Shown here piece after piece: positions 8,347 through 10,576 of a DNA stretch of 10,576 nt (position 1 is its first letter; the number at the start of each line of letters is the position of its first letter). The notes under the pieces are model-generated. The model worked only from the letters and a program-made list of their open reading frames with translations, had not been told where the DNA came from and searched no databases. The position numbers and the translations under genes were made by a program. The DNA is from Fonsecaea monophora (Eukaryota > Ascomycota > Eurotiomycetes > Chaetothyriales > Herpotrichiellaceae): positions 1-10,576 of the forward strand of contig NW_019174162.1 of NCBI RefSeq assembly GCF_001642475.1, read 5' to 3'.

Positions 8347-8511
8347 GGAATATTCGAACTTAAAATATTCGAACTCGGGCCCTACTCCTCGAAATAATCG
8401 AACTTAAAATATTCGAACTCGGGCCCTACTCCTCGAAATAATCGAACTCGGGCCCTACTCCTCAAAATAATCGAACTCGAAATAATCGAACTTAAAATAA
8501 TCGAGGAGTAG
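8347..8511. repeat. Minisatellite, expanded allele (copy 2)
   Basis: Three 29-bp units, each with CGGGCCCTACTCCTC (landmarks near 8376, 8420 and 8449), are mixed with 15-bp units. CTACTCCTCGA (8426-8436) and TCGAGGAGTAG (8501-8511) form a perfect 11-bp inverted repeat. The array is about 88 bp longer than in copy 1 and explains most of the length difference between copies. Confidence 0.75.
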
Positions 8512-8624
8512 GTCGAAATTTTCGTACCGACGGGGAGGGTACCAGACCTGATAGTAACGATACTACTTAGGAGGGTATTAGACCTAACCCTCTAGAAAAC
8601 CTTAGCGAGGCTAGATTATTTTAA

Positions 8625-8673
8625 CCCTCTCTTCTTTCCTTCTAACCTTTCCTTCTTTATCCTATCTACCCCG
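8625..8673 (+). promoter_or_regulatory. Pyrimidine-rich promoter-like tract upstream of the small gene (copy 2)
   Basis: Counterpart of 3912-3959 with the same C/T composition and distance to the ATG (8787). One CA and one TG of copy 1 have become TA here. Function inferred by position only. Confidence 0.35.
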
Positions 8674-8786
8674 TCGCCGCCGCCTCGCTCCTACCTCGTT
8701 TTTTTCGAACAGTCTGATAGTCTATCTAGCCTTAAAAAAAACGACTACTAACTTACTAAAAACGACCTCGAAAAAATCGACCTAAA

Positions 8787-10034
8787 ATGCCTAAGGTCCT
8801 TAAGACTCTAAAAAAGGCTACGGGCGGGTCGAAGAAACCGACTAACGGGTCGAAAAATACGACTAACGGGTCGAAAAATACGCCTATACCCTCCCCCTCT
8901 CCGGCTTCGGCTAAGATTACGCCTACGATGCCCCCCGCCGGCGCTAGTAGCCTTCTTAAGTAAGCCCTAATACCCTCCCTCCTCTAAAAAAACGAGAGCT
9001 AACTCGAAAAAAAAGATCTAGAGCTCGGGTCTAGCGCGAGGAGGGCTACGGCCGTATTAAACGCCCTATTATTATAAGTAAGTCCATCATTAAGGAGAAG
9101 ATCGAGTAAGTTCATTTTTCTCGAACCCCCCTTCGTTTTTTTCTCGCCTAGCCCCCAGCACCTTTTCCCTCGTTTTTCTCGAGCATCTCGCTCCTTTTTT
9201 TTTTTAGCTAACCGCCAGTACGATTTCCCTCGTTTTTCTCGAAGCCCCCTTCGTTTTTTTTTAGCTAACCTCCAGTACGATTTCCCTCGTTTTTTTCGAG
9301 TACCTAGCCCCTTTTTTTTTTAGCTAACTTCTAGTACGTTTTACTTCGTTTTTTTCGATTAGAGTACCTACTCGCTAACCGTCGATTTTTTCGAATTAGG
9401 AATCGTTTTTAGCGAGGTAAGAGTAACTTACCCGTAAAGATAAAGTACTGGTCCTACTTTAAAGGAAATAAGGTACTTTTCGACTTCCCCCTCGAAAAAA
9501 AAAGAGCCTGGACTTACCTCGAAATTTTCTAGCGCATCCCTATTAAGGTCGGCGAGGCCCTGGATGGTACTAAGGATAATCCCTACCTAGCCTATAGGTA
9601 CCTAGCCTCGGTAAGAACGACTCCCCCTTCGATTTTCTCGACCGCTAACTCGAAAAAAAAGTACGTATTAGTAGAGGAGCTCCTAGTAGTCTTTAACGTC
9701 TACTCTAGCGATCTTAAGGCCGCTAAGGTAAGAAAAAATCGAACCTATACTCGAAAAAAACTAACGGATGGTAGACTAGGCCTAACTACGCTCTCTATAT
9801 CGGCATATACCGCTATAACTTCATCGAGGCTAGTTTTTCCCGACCCTCTATTCGAAAAAAACTAACTGTCCTAGCTAATTAAGATACTTACTACCTAGGT
9901 AGACTAGGTAGAGGACTAGGAGGTTAGTTTAAAAAATCCGAGTCCCCCCTCATTTTTTTCTAATATAATGGCAGTTCGACGTCGAAGTCGCCTATTAGGC
10001 GTTAGAGGCTAAAGGCTAGGAGTCTATCTTATAG
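8787..10034 (+). pseudogene. Unrecognised 8-exon gene, copy 2 (more heavily RIP-mutated)
   Basis: Same exon structure as copy 1: 8787-8959, 9016-9105, 9424-9472, 9533-9610, 9662-9727, 9775-9828, 9875-9922 and 9975-10034, again 618 nt. All donors, branch-like sites and acceptors are kept, including the GC donor of intron 6. Extra damage relative to copy 1: the exon 2 Trp is TAG (9032-9034), all three cysteines (96, 125, 127) are Tyr, and a Gln and a Trp in exon 8 are TAG. The three exon 7 TAGs are shared. The N-terminal repeat reads TNGSKN instead of TDGSKK. That exon boundaries and exact length survive while codons decay supports the gene model. The product is unknown. Confidence 0.6.
9106..9423 (+). 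repeat. Intron 2 tandem 58-bp-type array (copy 2)
   Basis: CCCTCG landmarks at 9167, 9227 and 9284 give spacings of 60 and 57 bp. The differences from the 58-bp period of copy 1 are due to T-run length. Acceptor-like AG over GTACG donor-like overlaps are present, with GCTAAC branch-like sequences. Total intron length is 318 nt. Confidence 0.65.
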
Positions 10035-10576
10035 CCTCGTTTTTTCCGACTACGGCCTCTTTTTTTTTTAACTAAAGTCCTACCTATTCCTACTTAATTT
10101 TTTCGAGCGGAAGGCCTCTTTACTGTATATAACGGTAGTAGTAGTTTACTATATTCGTTTTTTTCGAGCTGGAGGATAGGATACTAGACTAGCATCATTT
10201 TTTTCGAGGTATATCTATAGAAAATAGGAAATTAGCTAAGTCTAAAGGCCCTCGTTAGAAACGACCCTAGGGTCGAAAATTTCGGCTAAAGAGCCGAAAA
10301 ATATAAGATAAATTAAGCTTCGAAAACTTCGACTCTTCTCTCATAAATTAAGAGCTTCTCTTCGAAAAAATCGAGCGGCGTAAACGCCCGTTAGGAGTAG
10401 CCTCTAACGGCGATGCAGCGCCTCGAAAAAAACGAGTCTAGCCTCGTTTGGACTAGGGGAGGGTTTAGAGACCCTATAGTCGAAACCTTAACTTAGCCTA
10501 CGAGGAAGTCCCTAAAGCTACACTATTTCCGCTCTAATTTAACGACCCTTAGTTCGATTCTTTCGAAAATGAATAG
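10035..10576 (+). other. 3' flank of the small gene, copy 2, to the window edge
   Basis: Matches 5319-5860 at offset 4716. The palindrome is at 10262-10275 and A/T-tract modules recur. No gene is visible. The match continues to the last base, so the repeat end is not reached. Confidence 0.6.

Larger units (their letters stand above)
8163..8786 (+). other. Intergenic region between the two genes of copy 2
   Basis: Same layout as in copy 1: a GCC/GGC inverted repeat, here damaged (GTCGAAAATTTCGGC), A/T-tract modules, the expanded minisatellite (8347-8511) and the pyrimidine-rich tract. No gene is seen. Confidence 0.6.
6175..10576 (+). repeat. Direct repeat of about 4.4 kb, right copy
   Basis: Counterpart of 1550-5860 in the same orientation, truncated on its left side within the helicase gene. 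It is the more mutated copy: in the stretch equivalent to 1681-1980 I count about 3 CA/TG against about 14 in copy 1. Confidence 0.9.

Noticed and set aside
1..10576. Basidiomycete-style RIP at TCG, or a retroelement origin
   Set aside because: TCG is extremely abundant and therefore not the mutated context. No reverse transcriptase, integrase or LTR sequence was seen on either strand.

Overview
This window looks like repeat-rich, RIP-mutated (repeat-induced point mutation) DNA from a filamentous ascomycete. CpA and TpG are almost gone and TpA is in excess, while CpG, CpC and CpT remain common. Long frames are broken almost only by TAG and TAA at places where Trp (TGG) or Gln (CAG/CAA) codons fit. 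The introns have fungal GT...CTAAC...AG signals. The species cannot be named from the sequence.

The window holds two head-to-tail copies, on the + strand, of one repeat of at least 4.3 kb. Copy 1 occupies 1 to about 6077 and its 5' end lies outside the window. Copy 2 begins abruptly at about 6175 inside the first gene and runs off the right edge. Shared positions are offset by 4625 bp in the helicase part and by 4716 bp at the right end. The difference comes mostly from minisatellite expansion in copy 2.

Each copy carries two genes. The first (1-~3537; fragment 6175-~8162) is a decayed single-frame gene. Its product resembles the RecQ-type helicases of fungal subtelomeres: helicase motifs I to VI, then a Cys/His zinc-knuckle-like segment. 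Upstream of the helicase, in the same frame, is a segment whose spaced R...K...RH...Y residues look like a tyrosine recombinase. The second gene (4074-5318; 8787-10034) appears to be an unrecognised small gene of eight exons. In-phase splicing gives exactly 206 codons (205 residues) in both copies. It lies behind a pyrimidine-rich promoter-like tract.

Non-coding parts of the repeat are unusual. Roughly 25 short modules of the form TCG-(A or T tract)-CGA occur in introns and flanks. A minisatellite lies between the genes. Intron 2 of the second gene is built of about five tandem 58-bp intron-sized units. My reading is a two-gene, possibly subtelomeric mobile or repeated unit that encodes a recombinase-like/RecQ protein and a small basic-tailed protein, inactivated by RIP in both copies and more heavily in copy 2. 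A stretch of about 95 bp at 6078-6174 escaped RIP and probably marks the junction between the copies.
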